From positions 154,278,199 through 154,342,198 of the forward strand of contig OX235279.1 of the NCBI GenBank assembly GCA_944472155.2: a stretch of 64,000 nt of DNA, in the 5' to 3' direction. Positions 24,301-36,237 of this stretch are shown in pieces. The notes beneath the pieces were generated by a model. It ran no database searches and was not told the DNA's origin. It saw nothing but the letters and a program-made list of their open reading frames with translations. The position numbers and the translations under genes are program-made. The stretch comes from Trichobilharzia szidati (lineage: Eukaryota > Platyhelminthes > Trematoda > Strigeidida > Schistosomatidae). How positions within the stretch are numbered: position 1 is the first letter of the stretch; every line of letters begins with the position of its first letter.

Positions 24301-25509
24301 CATTCGTGTTACTCGAACACGATGAAGTGTGCAGAAATGATTGTCTCTTTCAAACACATCAGTCAATCTGTTGTCTTCTGAAAGCCCTTAAACTCAGACA
24401 GCCTTATTTGTAGATGCACATGACCTCTGTTCACATTTCGTCATCTGATTTCCTAGTTGCGATATACTTTGACCACCAATGCTATTCTGCCCCAAGTAAA
24501 TCATCACACTAAACAGAAATATCACCGACGAACATTAAGTGTGACTGATGCTGTTGTTGTTGTTTTTATTGTTGTTTTACTACATGGGTCGACAGATTTG
24601 TGGGATATCAAGCAGACACATTTTGCAATAGATACGTTCAAAAATTAAACCTCACAACCCATCAGACCATACAACCCTTCCTCTCCGATTATTCCTTTCT
24701 TGAATCCAACGACCTTTTCAGTACTTACTGAATTCCAATAAATTATTCCATCTGACTAGTAAATTATAAAGAAGGTTCAATTTTACCAACTTGGTAGACT
24801 GTTTTTCCTAAGCATTGAACTCAAAATGCTTTCAACAACACTTTTCAATAATGTGGCAAAAAGAGTTTTATTTAGGCCTACAGAATGTAGTTCATTACGC
24901 TTATCGACGCTTTATATGAACGCAGAGCAGTTGTTTTGTGATATATGTTGATTATCGAAAGCAGCTTTATCAAATCACTAGTCGAAATCTGACCTCACTA
25001 GAAGCATCTTACAACCAATTCCATATGTGAAAATTTATATTCCATCACTGCTGATTTCACGGAGAGCCTTTTATTAAGTGCGTAATTTTGAGCTAGGCAC
25101 ACTGACTAATTGTCGACAAAGAATACTTGCCGTTCAAAGAAAATTGTACAGTTTAATGTGGGGAGTAGAATATGCTTTATATGTATATATTTGAAAGCCT
25201 GTATGGTGTGAAACGAAATATTAAATTAAATTCCATTTTTGACCTCAATTTGGTAGTTATGTTGGGAAACGACGCTTCACGCGTTTAATATTGAACTTCT
25301 CACACATTGTTAGTTTTCATTTCTTTCCATTTAAATGTTTACAGCAACTAGTAAAAGAAATGAAATGGTTGTTTGGAGAAGGTGAATATTCCTATCCACT
25401 GAATAACATTGTCCTTCCAGCCTGGAACATTTATGGTTATATTTGGAGTTTATTCCTGACGGTTATATGGGCGTACTCACCATTTGGACTGAGAAAGAAA
25501 ACCCCTTAA
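21219..25509 (+). CDS. TMBIM/Bax-inhibitor-1-like membrane protein, gene 1 (six exons)
   Basis: Proposed exons: 21219-21353, 21667-21731, 21781-21834, 22078-22168, 23197-23424 and 25345-25509, total 738 nt or 245 residues plus stop. All splice sites are GT-AG and phases match. A basic cytosolic N-terminus leads to TM1 (VFSVVVFQLAITFGITCLF). Next come AIYFVLEIVWVF then RKLPRTFPWN, then two to three segments including FAFIWTMMQVIVSF and VNDFT. The protein ends with GYIWSLFLTVIWAY. Length, number of TM segments, the R-x-x-P-x-x loop and the DFT motif suit the TMBIM/Lifeguard family, which regulates calcium and cell death in ER or Golgi membranes. The assignment is by pattern only. Two relatives exist at 36-37 kb and 60-64 kb. 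Confidence 0.7.
21667..21731 (+). CDS. TMBIM-like gene 1, exon 2 (TM1)
   Basis: 65 nt after TTTCATTATTCAG, ending at GTAAGT in phase 2. Encodes VFSVVVFQLAITFGITCLF then TQ. The exon at 63745-63809 has the same length and phase. Confidence 0.8.
21781..21834 (+). CDS. TMBIM-like gene 1, exon 3
   Basis: 54 nt between CGTCTTACAG and GTAAGT, encoding IKVSYWNIKHPAFLWIG. Phase 2 on both sides. Confidence 0.75.
22078..22168 (+). CDS. TMBIM-like gene 1, exon 4
   Basis: 91 nt ending at GTAAGC. Encodes AIYFVLEIVWVFIRKLPRTF then PWNIVYLLIM: a membrane segment, a basic loop and the start of the next segment. Phase 2 to phase 0. Confidence 0.75.
22553..22795. repeat. Two half SINEs in opposite orientation (Sm-alpha-like), intronic
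   Basis: 22553-22690 matches the minus-strand SINE (CAGAGAACCACTGGAAAACC block). 22705-22790 matches the plus-strand tail, including AGGACGAAATAGCTGTCC, a hammerhead remnant. They lie in intron 4 of the TMBIM-like gene 1. Confidence 0.55.
23197..23424 (+). CDS. TMBIM-like gene 1, exon 5
   Basis: 228 nt, phase 0 to 0, between TTTTCATCACAG and GTGAGT. Encodes SSVIIGTECIEYNDDVPLVV and the VNDFTRTFLTRIMNF region, ending QIAYFARNQNT. Copy 2 has the same 228-nt exon at 37184-37411. Confidence 0.8.
25345..25509 (+). CDS. TMBIM-like gene 1, exon 6 (C-terminus)
   Basis: 165 nt after AAATGTTTACAG, phase 0. Encodes QLVKEMKWLFGEGEYSYPLN, then a last membrane segment, ending LRKKTP and TAA. It may join exon 5 directly; the 1.9-kb intron could also hide an unrecognised exon. 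Confidence 0.75.
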   Translation, partial: QLVKEMKWLFGEGEYSYPLNNIVLPAWNIYGYIWSLFLTVIWAYSPFGLRKKTP

Positions 25510-25666
25510 TCACTCCCAATATAATCATAGTCAATATTTACACAAAAATGTAACACATTTATTGAAAATTAAACTAGAATCTCTTTCTGCAATCATTTGT
25601 TTTCTGTTTATTCTCATAATACTGCAAAATACTGTTAGAAATTCAACACTTGAAAATGTCGAAAAT

Positions 25667-25672
25667 AATAAA
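25667..25672 (+). promoter_or_regulatory. Candidate polyadenylation signal (AATAAA)
   Basis: An AATAAA lies about 160 bases after the stop codon of the TMBIM-like gene 1, a plausible 3' end. Confidence 0.45.
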
Positions 25673-25779
25673 CTACAAGAGTTAAATTAGTTAAGGCTTA
25701 TCATCAAGGTCATATGAAGGGTATGTTTCTAGGCTCTTTGTATAATACGATTAGTACAGTCAAAATATGCAGCGAACAT

Positions 25780-26730
25780 TCATTCTATCTGCTTTTCATT
25801 CGACATAATTGTTGGGCTGTAGCTTATTGGTTGGTTTGTTGTTAGAGTTCTTGATTGCACACCTTTCTCGGAAAGCCATCTGATCTTCACTCTGAAGTGA
25901 AAGCAACTGTTAGTGAAAGTCTTCAATCTGTGAGATATGCTTTTCATAATGCGGAGACCAAACATCTGAATAATATAGAACTTACTTAGCGTTGATATCA
26001 TGGTCATTATACTGACTGAAGAAGATTTCCAGGTTTATTTCATTTTATGAAGCGTTAGTATTGAAATAGGTGAAGGATTTAACCTCCTGCGAATTTCTTT
26101 CATTGATGGTAATTGGTACTTAATGTTGTCGATGGATAGTACTCACCACCTCCGTCTTCTCTACATTAACTTGAAGACATGTCTTCGCTGCCAAACTCTT
26201 CTGAGAACTTGATGGTTTTTACCTGCAGATCTTCGATTTTATGTGAGATTAGGTATATATCGTCCGTTAGGTCCAAATCTTCTAGCCTTCTCGTTGGACC
26301 AATGTATTTTTCTCTTCTCACTCCCAACGGTCAGATGTATAACCTAGTCCACCACAGTTATGAATATAATTAGTGATAGTAGGAAGCCTCCTGTCTTCAC
26401 TTTAAAGCCTATGCTGAGTCTTTTATTCTCAGTCACTTGACATGTGTCATCATCACTACATGTTGAAGACGTCTGGTTAAATTTCGCGGCAATGCACTCT
26501 GCAGTATTGCAGTAGTTTCCCGATCACTTCACAGTTGACGGTATTGAAGACGTATTCAAGGCCAGTGAATTTAAGGCACACAGTTGAAAACCATTCGATG
26601 TTACAATCGATGGTGATGTGATAACTTGCAATTTGATATGCAATTAAATCCAGCTTGCTTCAAGCCGCGTTCTCCATTCAGTGCATCTTTTATGCGCTCA
26701 AGAATAACGTTACACAGTATTTAGCATGAC
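25780..26730 (-). repeat. Decayed RTE-like LINE, reverse-transcriptase part
   Basis: Minus-strand fragments include a palm-like DDIYLISHKIEDLQVKT stretch near 26230 and FKVKTGGFLLSLIIF near 26400, which resemble RT domains. Many stops are present. It is probably the 3' half of the same element as 27060-28720. Confidence 0.55.
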
Positions 26731-26790
26731 GTGGACAACAATCATTAAGTTCCATTCTTTTCTTCCCAAATTTGTATAACAGAAAAAATA

Positions 26791-27009
26791 CCCATTTAGA
26801 CATTTAGAAAGCAGGAGGATTGAGTGAAGGAATATTTACGTTTCAATTAGATCCTTATCTCTGGCTCTACTCTAATATATATATATGTATATATATATGT
26901 ATATCTATAATATATGTATATATATTAGAGTAGAGCCAGAGATAAGAATCTAATTGAAAAGTAAATATTCCTTCACTCAATCCTTCTGCTTTCTAAATGT
27001 CTAAATGGG
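26791..27009. repeat. Long palindrome with a TA-rich tip
   Basis: Arms of about 84 bases, beginning CCCATTTAGACATTTAGAAA, are inverted with only a few mismatches around a (TA)n/ATGTATA centre. Weaker matching continues outward. It separates the RT and endonuclease parts of a LINE. Confidence 0.8.
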
Positions 27010-27059
27010 AATTTTTCCTATATTGAAATCTTTGGGGCATTAGTTGGCGTCAGAGTTGC

Positions 27060-28720
27060 TCAACGAGTACATGAATTACGGCGCAAGGCTTCGTGAAGCG
27101 AAATTTACTCTGAACTTTCTATAACCCTTGCCTCAGCGTATCCACTAGGATCTCTGGATTCGTTTTATTGCTTTCAGAGGCGTTACCTGTGGTACTAACA
27201 CTTTAACAGCTGGCTTTTAGTGGCTTTATGATATTATAAAATTTGACGCTTGTGTCTACTGATAGTAATTCGGCTTTTAAAGGCATTTCTATAGGAATTG
27301 CAGGTTTTCATTAGTACGGGAGTCATTTGAATCTATCACTCAAAAATTTCCTGTGCTTCTTTTTTCTGGTAGTGAGGTTCTCTTCAGTATAATTCATTGG
27401 TTTAATGTATGTTGATCTCTTCCGGCTTAGTGACATGCTTATCCGCTATTGAGACCTGAGATCCCTCTTAACTATGGCCAGTTTATCTTCAGTTTTCGGT
27501 GTGTTGTAGAATTTTCTACTATCCATCTCAACACACATCTTCACCTCTTTGTACAGAGAGTTGTGTGGGACCCAGCTTCTTCTTCTGTTAGCCTTCTTCG
27601 CAATGGTTCATCTTCTGTTTTATCATTCTGTTCTTGTCTATTAACCTCCGCATTTCATTCAACATTTATTCGTTAAATCACCTGTTTGTGTCTCCTAAGG
27701 AAGCTGCAAAGGTTTATTTAAACATCACTTTGAGAGAGGTCTTGTGTTCTTCCACAGACATTCTTCCTGACTTCCTTTGATCGCCGAAATGAATTTGACC
27801 TCTCAGGTTCCTTCATTCGGTTTTGCGTCTACTTCTAATTTCTCTGAAAGCTTCCATCCTAACCTTGAATTTTTCAGTTTCCTATTCCAGTCGAGATTAG
27901 ATGAGCTATATATGTTGTAGGTGCCTATCTAGAAACTAATGTCACCTTATATATATATCCTCTTGCTTTTACACGCTACCTCAAATCACCAAATCAATAA
28001 ATACACAGAAATCTACAAATGGTTTCACATATTCACTCGTTTCACGGAGGAAATGCCTCATGACCCATGATGACTTCCCTTCCCGCATTGTCTGCTCCGA
28101 GTTTCTCTGGCATTCTTATCATTCAATAGAATTTTCATTTCACCGATTTACCTGATGTCTTGTCCATTACTGTTCTCAACTGTCTGTAGAAATCCTCCTT
28201 CTTCTGTGCTTATAAGTTGATTTTAGGCGCGTAGCATTGGATAATTGTTACCTTCCTTCGTTTGGAGTTTTATCTTGCTGTGATTATCTTGAGGAGGATT
28301 GGTTCCCAATGTATGATAGCATTCGATGCTGTTGCTGACATCCTTGTGGCTACAACTTCAGTGTGTTTGTTTTTTTGTTTGGATAAATGAAGTAAATTGT
28401 TGACTCGCTAGTTAAAAATTTGAAGAGTCCAATTTTTTTTACCTACTCTCACAGATTCCTAAGACTTATATGTCGTATCTTCCCATTTTTATGCAATCTG
28501 AGCAGTTTCCTTTAACTTCGAATATCGTGCAGACACTTCATGTTTCCATGCTTGTTTTCGTCTTCATCGATAAGGGAAACATCTTCCGAATGAATTTTCG
28601 GAAGCTTTCATCAGTCCGGATCATTTTATTTCTCCCATTCCAACGACATAAAGTGCATCTTTTATATTTTTTCTGTCCTTTGAAGTTCCTATGGTGACTG
28701 GTTTGATTTTTTGGGATAAG
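27060..28720 (-). repeat. Decayed RTE-like LINE, endonuclease part
   Basis: On the minus strand, fragments around 27950-28340 read like the AP-type endonuclease of RTE LINEs (HWEPILLKIITA, TIIQCYAPKI, a GADNAGREVIMG-type stretch). The frame is repeatedly broken. With 25780-26730 it makes one element in minus orientation. Confidence 0.55.
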
Positions 28721-28796
28721 GTTCCCAGCATGATGTCCAGGCTTCTCCCTTTTACAGACTAGGCGACTAGTTAACTAGGGATGTTGCACTGCACAT

Positions 28797-29114
28797 TTAT
28801 TCATGTATCAATGACATACAGCAGGCTGAATTGTTGCTAAGGCAGTATTTAAGAGCAGAATTATTTTTGTCTCTTACTGTAATTGTTTTAAATAAACTTA
28901 AAAAATTATCTTGAATAAGGTGGCCAATAGCGCTATGCAAACTAGTGTCCCAGAAACTAACCTGGCAGTTGTGTAAAACCACTTGCACTTTCGCAGAGAC
29001 TTCACCACTGATCCTTATTTTACGTTCACTTATATTTATCAGAAAACCTTTGAGGGCATACATCGTTTTGTGGGCAGAAGGACAACTTATAAAATCATAC
29101 CTATGAGAACCCAA
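28797..29114 (-). other. Unassigned 105-codon open frame
   Basis: An open frame starting with ATG and reading MGSHRYDFISCPSAHK. No family or splice context is recognised, and it sits among retroelement remnants. It is likely a chance frame. Confidence 0.15.
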
Positions 29115-29257
29115 CTGGTTTTATGGAAAAAATTAAAACCACTCTCAATATCAGTATGAAACTGCCACAACGACAGTCATCGACAAATCTACAATTGACT
29201 CTGTAGTATGTCATTTTGTAATTTGGACAATTCGTGGAAAATTTCCATCGGATCATA

Positions 29258-29400
29258 TAGAAAATCAAAACAAGCGATTCAGCTTAAGGACCGTTTTCAA
29301 CGGATTTATTATCAAGCTGTTCGATAGTATATATATACGGATTTTATGAAATTATATTTCGTGAGGAAATTTGACCAAAAAGATGGGAATATGTATAGAT
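29258..29400 (+). repeat. Penelope-like terminal fragment
   Basis: This matches the terminal block at 15888-16030 (ATATAGAAAATCAAAACAA and AACGGATTTATTATCAAG). No coding part accompanies it. Confidence 0.6.
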
Positions 29401-31190
29401 GAGTGATTTTGTTTGTTTTCAGACTGGTATTGTTTTCACTGGTGATGGTCAGGTAATACGGAAATATTTACTGGGTGAATTTCAGTCAGTTATGTAGTAT
29501 CACTTACAGCATCACATTTTAACCCAAATATCTCACCGGTATCTTCTAAAACTAGAGTATCTACTTTAGAAACATTATTTCTAATTCTGATCTGATATTA
29601 TCGAAATTCTTAGTGACATTGAAGAAAAGGTGATCCATCTATTTTGGTTAGCTGACACGTTCATAGCTCCAGGCATCAACGTGATTTATCCTCCAAAGGC
29701 AATGCACAGTATTCAAGCTATGGTACCATAGATTACTATGCATTTGATTCATTCATAATTAAAGCAGATAAAGTTGCATCTGTTATGTGTATTCCAAACC
29801 TAAAACTTTCACTTCAGAAAGGAATCGATGACCTGAATAAAATCAGAAATGCTGGGATTTGAGAAACTGTCCAATGAATATATCGTTTTGGAAAGCACAT
29901 TCAAAAGTAGAGCAGTCCATATGACGTTGATTTTAATTAATCTAAATGAACTGCACTATGTATCGCTCTACGTTTTGTTGCAACCACTGCTCGAATAACG
30001 TGCAACTAAGATACAGCCTTGCAGATTATAAGTGAAAAGCCAAACCAATGATCTAATCGTTCCATGTTAACATGGAAACCTTGAAGAAACTACAAAACTG
30101 TTCTGTTTAACAAATACATCAAGTAATTATATTACAAACCTTCAGTTTTACAGTTATCACTCATCTCAATGCAAGGATCGCAGTGGGTGAGCGAAACCGC
30201 CCGAGGTTGAGAAAGACATGAATTCAGACAAATACTATGCATATGTACAGGGAGAATAATAAAATTTTATAATTTACATAAAATGAAAAATAGTGTACGA
30301 AGTACAATGTTGGTATTTGAAAGTATACTCTTAGATGTAGCAGTCCCCAACAAAAGAGAGTTATTTTCTTTTCTAAAATGCCTGTAAGGGAAACTTGCCA
30401 CTGTGTAACAAGTGAGATAAGAGGGCAGTATTTTTTTGACTTGTTTGCTCCTTTTCCAAGCGTAAATGGTACATGTTCACAAAGGCATCAACACAAATTA
30501 CACTACCTGTGGGTATTATAACTAGGAGCAGGTGGCCGTCACTGGTAACTTATTTCTGTTACACTGTTTCAGTATAAGACAGACTGACTAACTGATATGT
30601 ATTTCTGCGGTGGTAAAAGTTCTTTCAATAGATCTAATAAATTCGCGGCTTATTATGTGGCTAGATCTGTTGCCAATGAACTGTGCTTATAAATAAAGCT
30701 TCTTGTTACTCACCATATCCTTCGCCCTTTCATGAGTTATTCTCATCCAGCATAACCATTTAGTAACAGGCTATTTTGCAGGCTCTCTGCTTCAGCTTTA
30801 TTACAGTCGTCAGAATATGTGGCTTGAAACTAAATTCCACTTACATCCTATTGGTATGAAACTATGCGAGTAGATGTATTGTCCTTTCCACTTACCTTTC
30901 CTTCAGGTATTTCTTTTTATCATCTCGTTTCACCTTTTAGTAAGTGGTATACCCAAAAAGGAAATTCTATTAGCAAATGAATTTAATGGTTGGATGAACA
31001 TTGCTATAGACTTCCTCTATATCGAGTTCATCCAAATTGTCATCACAAACGATAAACACAAAGTCTACATAACGGCAATAATATTCTTATTTATTGAACA
31101 CCTTTCTCAGTAAACGAATTTGCAACCTAACCAAGTAAATAGATGCTGATAAAAAACGGGTTGAACAGCTTCAACTAACATATATCATTT
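29401..31190. other. Intergenic, nothing recognised
   Basis: Only short frames are present and no splice-site chain could be built. Some stretches may be further decayed retroelements. Confidence 0.35.
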
Positions 31191-31199
31191 CAATAATGA

Positions 31200-31990
31200 G
31201 GTTTAATGAAAAGTGGGTAGAGTTGCTATAGAAAGTCCTACTCTGAAAGATATTTTTATGGGTAACCTGGAACAAACAAGAATGAAGTTCGCAATCGGTC
31301 AGACAGACTTCTTTACCAGGTATGTTGATAACGCGTTTGTCATTTTCGACTGTTTTAGTGACGCATCTGAAATATTAAACGTCCTGAATAGTGCTTATCA
31401 TAAATGTAAAGTTTATAATAGAGCATGAAAATGAGGTCAAATTTCATTTTCTTGACCTTGGTATCCAATGTGATAGAGACGGTACAATCGTAAGGTAAAT
31501 CCAGACTTCAACAGATTCCGTTCTATAAGTTACTTATAGGGATTGGTGTAAACATGGTTTGACCATGTAAGAAAGCTTTGCTCAGAAGAAAATGTCAGCG
31601 AAGAGTGTCCATTGTAAAACAACGCCTGCGCGATAATGGTTACACACAGAAGTTCACTGACAAACACGAAAAACGTAGTGATTAAAAGCGAACTGTAGCA
31701 CAGTAGAGAAAAAGTTCATCTTTCTACAGCCTGCCCTCAAATATGATGATATTGCTGGTAAAATAGGATGCGACGAATTGCTTTAAAAGAACATATCTAG
31801 CCGCAAAGCTTGTATTTTTTCTTTATCAGACGATTAGTTGTTTAAGACAGACATAAGTGGACAAAATTCTGCCTCCAGCTGTGTCTGTAAGTTTACATGT
31901 ACATAACAAAGTACTGGAAGAACATAGAGAAGGATTATTGTTCACATTTTCATACACATACCGAAGAGCCTAAGACTAAAGCTCACAGTC
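31200..31990 (+). repeat. Penelope-like element fragment: RT palm to GIY-YIG
   Basis: RYVDNAFVIFD (near 31318) is a decayed YVDD catalytic box. KFHFLDLGIQCDRDGTI follows, as in other PLEs here. Broken frames continue to an FTCT-like remnant of the nuclease start near 31890. It is non-functional. Confidence 0.65.
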
Positions 31991-32739
31991 AATAAACACT
32001 AAGACTGTGTGCTATCTATTGATCACTGGCCATATCATGGACGATCTGAAGGTATTCGAAATAATTAGCAGGTAAAAGAAGCCTAGCTTGTTACATTTTG
32101 CTAAGACTATCACCATCAAAATATTAGTGCTAAATCTGTGTATGCAGGAAATGACAGTGGTGGATCTTGCACTGTCTAAGTGATAACGAAGTATACAATT
32201 ATATGGCGTCATCTTTTCTCCTGTTAAGAAAACCTGTATTGTTTCAAATAAGCATGATTCACCCTAGCCCGATATTACTCTATTTCATAAAAACATAATT
32301 ATGTAGTTAAGTAACCTACTATACTGTTATAGTCCTTCTGGTTAAACTTTGTTTCTATCCATAAATCTTAAACCTTTTTCTCAAGTATATTAATCTAATT
32401 GCCCTACAAAACTCAACCTTTTGCATTCCTAATATTTAACAACTTACACAATTCCGAATTATGTTACTCTTAGTTGCAGTAAGTTATTTCTTGTTATCGC
32501 AGAAAACTTATGCTGAAACCTTTCTGCAATTTATATATTTTTGTATTGCTCAGGTTGTATCCATCTGAGAAGAGTCCTCAAAATAAAAATATCTGAGCTC
32601 ATATGATACCGGTATATCTGTTCATAATGACGGTGACCGAACGCTGATTATATTTCTACTAAAGATTCAAATTTAAAATTCAGTTTAACTGCTAGCAAGG
32701 TTTTCCCTGGAGAAAACAGTATCAGGATAAACCCCACAA

Positions 32740-33430
32740 ACTAATGTCAACCTCAGCAAGCTTCGTGCAGATGTTCCTTTTGAAAATCTACTCCGCCAAA
32801 CCATTTAGCGTATACCATTATCTGTTGAAGAATTCCAATGCTTCGAATCTACCATCATCGATTCTTGTAGTCAGTACAATTATTAACAAACTAAAGGTAC
32901 ATTTTCTTCTTACAAAACAACGCAAAGAACAGTTTAAACAGTTGAAATGAAATAAGGTTATATTAATAATACTACCTGACAAAGGTGAAGGTGTAGTTAT
33001 TCTGGGCCGTAAAGATTATGCAGATAAAATGTCACATATACTTTCCGACCGTAACAGATTATTTGAACCTTCTAATAAGTGAAATAGAACAGATTAAGTT
33101 GAAAGCAACTCACACGAGATTTAAAGGAATGAAGACTAATCATCTGACTAGTGGGGGACGTTTTGAGTGGATCAGATCATTGGGGTCTTTAGTAACGAAA
33201 CTTAATAGTCCGCTTAGTATGAACAAAAATTGGCCAAGTAATCCGCCCTATTCTACGTGCATCTGGATACTTTAATCATCCAATAGCTAGGTGGCTAGCT
33301 GAAATGCTTACTCCCATCAAGAGACAATTACATGTTGACTGTCGTTTCACCACCGCCCAATCAGTGCGCGTAATTATAAACACGTTCAATTTCCAACCAT
33401 AATCGCTTCAGTCTCAGCAGAGGACAAAAA
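32740..33430 (+). repeat. Penelope-like element fragment: N-terminal RT
   Basis: LPDKGEGVVILGRKDYADKM (near 32965) is a conserved early RT motif of PLEs. VIRPILRASGYFNHPIARWL (near 33240) is the next block. This early part lies downstream of the later part (31200-31990), so either two copies are in tandem or one is rearranged. Confidence 0.7.
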
Positions 33431-33449
33431 CGGAAATTGTAAGTTATGT

Positions 33450-36015
33450 GTATCACAGGTGTCTGAAGTCATTACATACAACTTTTATCTCGAGATTATT
33501 CCAAGGTGACAGAGATATAATTATTGAAAGCTAGAACTCAAACACAGACGAACTGCTGTCTACAGCTAACAGTGGCCTGTCCAACACAAGGAAGAGATGG
33601 CAATATAAACTTATATTATAAAAAATCACCATCAATGCAAACCTTCTAATCTCAGTTAAAATTCCTTGGAATTTCAATATATCAAAGTCCGCAATGCTTC
33701 AAAAATAGCGCTGAACCTTTCAGAAATACATTCTTCATCTTTTAATACAAAATAGAGTGGTTCGGAAAATCGTTTATCGTATACTGAACAAAGTCCATCC
33801 AATTACCTTGATGTCAGCAAATAATTGTGCTTCATCTAAGCAAATTCTAACTGATTGATTTATATCTGAAGTGTACCTTCTCACATTCGATAACTAACTA
33901 AATTTGTGCAAAAAGCACCATAGCTGTTTGTACATTCACAAGCGCATCAAAAGTTGCTTACGAAATCACAGTCCATGGAACTAAAATCGTGCAGGATGAC
34001 TGTTTGTTTTATAGATAATGTGAACGTCTGAACTGGAATTTCTGAGTGATATGTGTGAAAGTAATACCTTCGTCAAAATTAACACTCCAGATAGGAAATA
34101 TTGCGCCTAGCGAGACAAGTCATTGTGGGGTGAATTAAATTCACTCCATATCGTATGCTAAAAATAGTCAGAATACACATTATGTTCAAAATTTTTGTAC
34201 AGTTCGATAGTTTTAGATCTCCTTCCTAAATGCAAATCGTTTGTTACAGTTCACTAATAAATCAAATACATACTGAGTCCTTTCACATTTTGCCGGCATA
34301 CACATACACCACGAAATATTTTGTATCATGATTTCATGCTAGCATCACAAAGAACACCAACAAGCTGTAAATAAACTGTAAGAATTTTAGTCCCTCTGAT
34401 TGCGTATCGCGTGAATTTATGGCCGGTGTTGAAAATGATTGACCTTAGATTGTTGAGTTTATCCTGATTCTGTGTCTCACTGTAGTTAGCTGTGTCACCG
34501 AATTCTGAAGTTGATGAAATAAGATGCAGGTTATTTGGGGAAATTCTTATCAACAGTTAATCTGGATTTCAAATGTGAATCTATAATGAAATTATAATCG
34601 GTATCAGTATTTAGTTCACTTGCAGATATAAATTGTATAATTATATATATATATGTATATAAATTGTATAATCTCCTTGTTTCAATTATGAGTGACCAAT
34701 TGCATCAACAGGTAATGTGGTATGTTATGCAATATATTGTACTGCATCATTAGATTCTGCTTCAAGTTTTAATATGCCAAGGAATCGGGTCCCTAAAACA
34801 ACTTTGATTTTCCTGTTTCCGGGCTTTTAAGAGGCCGCTTACTTCCTCTCTAAACAGAAACAGAGCTTACCCGATCTTCTAGCGGAATGAACTGAATCAT
34901 AATAAATTCTGATTTTACACACTGACTATAACAAAGCAATCGGTCCAAAAATTCCTTCATGAAGAATCTGTGTACATTATTGATACTTATAATTTGGTAA
35001 CCACTACCTTTTTGATCGAACCTTTTCATCATGGTGCCTCCTTCTCACTTGTTCCCCAGTATTTATCTTTATTTTCGGTTGATTCCTTTTGTTGATGATT
35101 CCCTTTGTTGTGTTTGTCATGAAGCTGACAGTAAAATGCTGTTTTAAGATTGTGATTACGTTTGAATAAAGTGAAGGTTACACTGCTGACTGACTCAGTT
35201 TTCTTCGACTATCTGAGTAAAACATTTTTACCCTTTTTGATTTTTGTAAAGTGTTTTAATTCCGCCTTCTGCAATTATTCTTATTGATTTTCTTGCAAAT
35301 TTTTTTGGTCGATTAATTTTGCTGTAGGTGATGTATTTTGTACCTGAGAATCTTTGGACCATATAGATGTCTGACGGCATCTATCTGTATTTACCTGTTT
35401 AATTGCTCCTTTGAAGCCATTCATATGCAATGCACAATTAGATAAGTTCATCGTCAGCTTCTCAAACACTATTCCAAATGGTTAAACAAGGTGCAAGAAC
35501 TGAAGTTGACTCGTCATTATATTTCAGCACACACTATAGACTATCACCAGACAATCAATATTAACAAAGCATTTTGATTTATCTATCACATTCCCACCAA
35601 TCCTAATCTCGCATTTATGAATCCGTCTTATTCGTATAAAAGAGAAGCTATGTGTGACCTTGGTTACAAGAATCTTACTAGTTTATGCTTAGGGAATTTG
35701 TTAAGTTTTACGAATATTGTTGCAGTATAAAATTAATCAGCACATCCATGTATAGTGTGTCATGCCTGACAAATTATCTCCGCTCAACTATGAGTTTATT
35801 GTTCAGTGTTTTCCTAATCACCATAAAATACGCGACAACTACAAATATTTCATATATTATCCCTAACCAATTCGACTGTCTTGAAAGAGCAATATTTTCA
35901 ATATTTAGAAAGGTTGAATTATGTAAAGTACGTTTTCTGAACAGGAGAATAAACCACTTACAAATTATTCTGTCATGGAAAACATTCTAGGTAAAAAATT
36001 CTAATGAATTTGTAA
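33450..36015. other. Intergenic, nothing firmly recognised
   Basis: There are short frames and a TA-rich microsatellite near 34645-34660. No exon chain or clear element could be supported. Confidence 0.35.
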
Positions 36016-36019
36016 AACT

Positions 36020-36025
36020 TTTATT
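36020..36025 (-). promoter_or_regulatory. Candidate polyadenylation signal for TMBIM-like copy 2
   Basis: AATAAA on the minus strand about 27 bases after the stop codon of the terminal exon. Confidence 0.45.
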
Positions 36026-36051
36026 TCAATATGACGAATTTCTTGACATCA

Positions 36052-36237
36052 TTAACCTCCTGATGGTGTTCCTGGGGGCGGTCTAGATCTCATTTGAAAC
36101 GGCGCACACACCCACAAAACCGTCAAGATGAAACACCAACAGTAACCATAAATATTCCTGGCTGGAATAACAATATTTTCCTCTGAATAATAATGAGTAC
36201 TCATGCCAAACACCAGCTTCATTTGTTTCACGAGTTG
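36052..36237 (-). pseudogene. TMBIM-like copy 2, terminal exon
   Basis: Open to its own stop. Encodes QLVKQMKLVFG and NIVIPARNIYGYCWCFILTV, then a Pro/Gly-rich tail (RSRPPPGTPSGG) not found in gene 1. Confidence 0.75.

Noticed and set aside
24241..24360. Possible extra TMBIM-like exon (LTLYTISAHPFVLLEHDE)
   Set aside because: The acceptor at CTTCAG would need phase 1, but exon 5 ends in phase 0 and the phase-0 reading hits a stop at once. Exons 5 and 6 join correctly without it.
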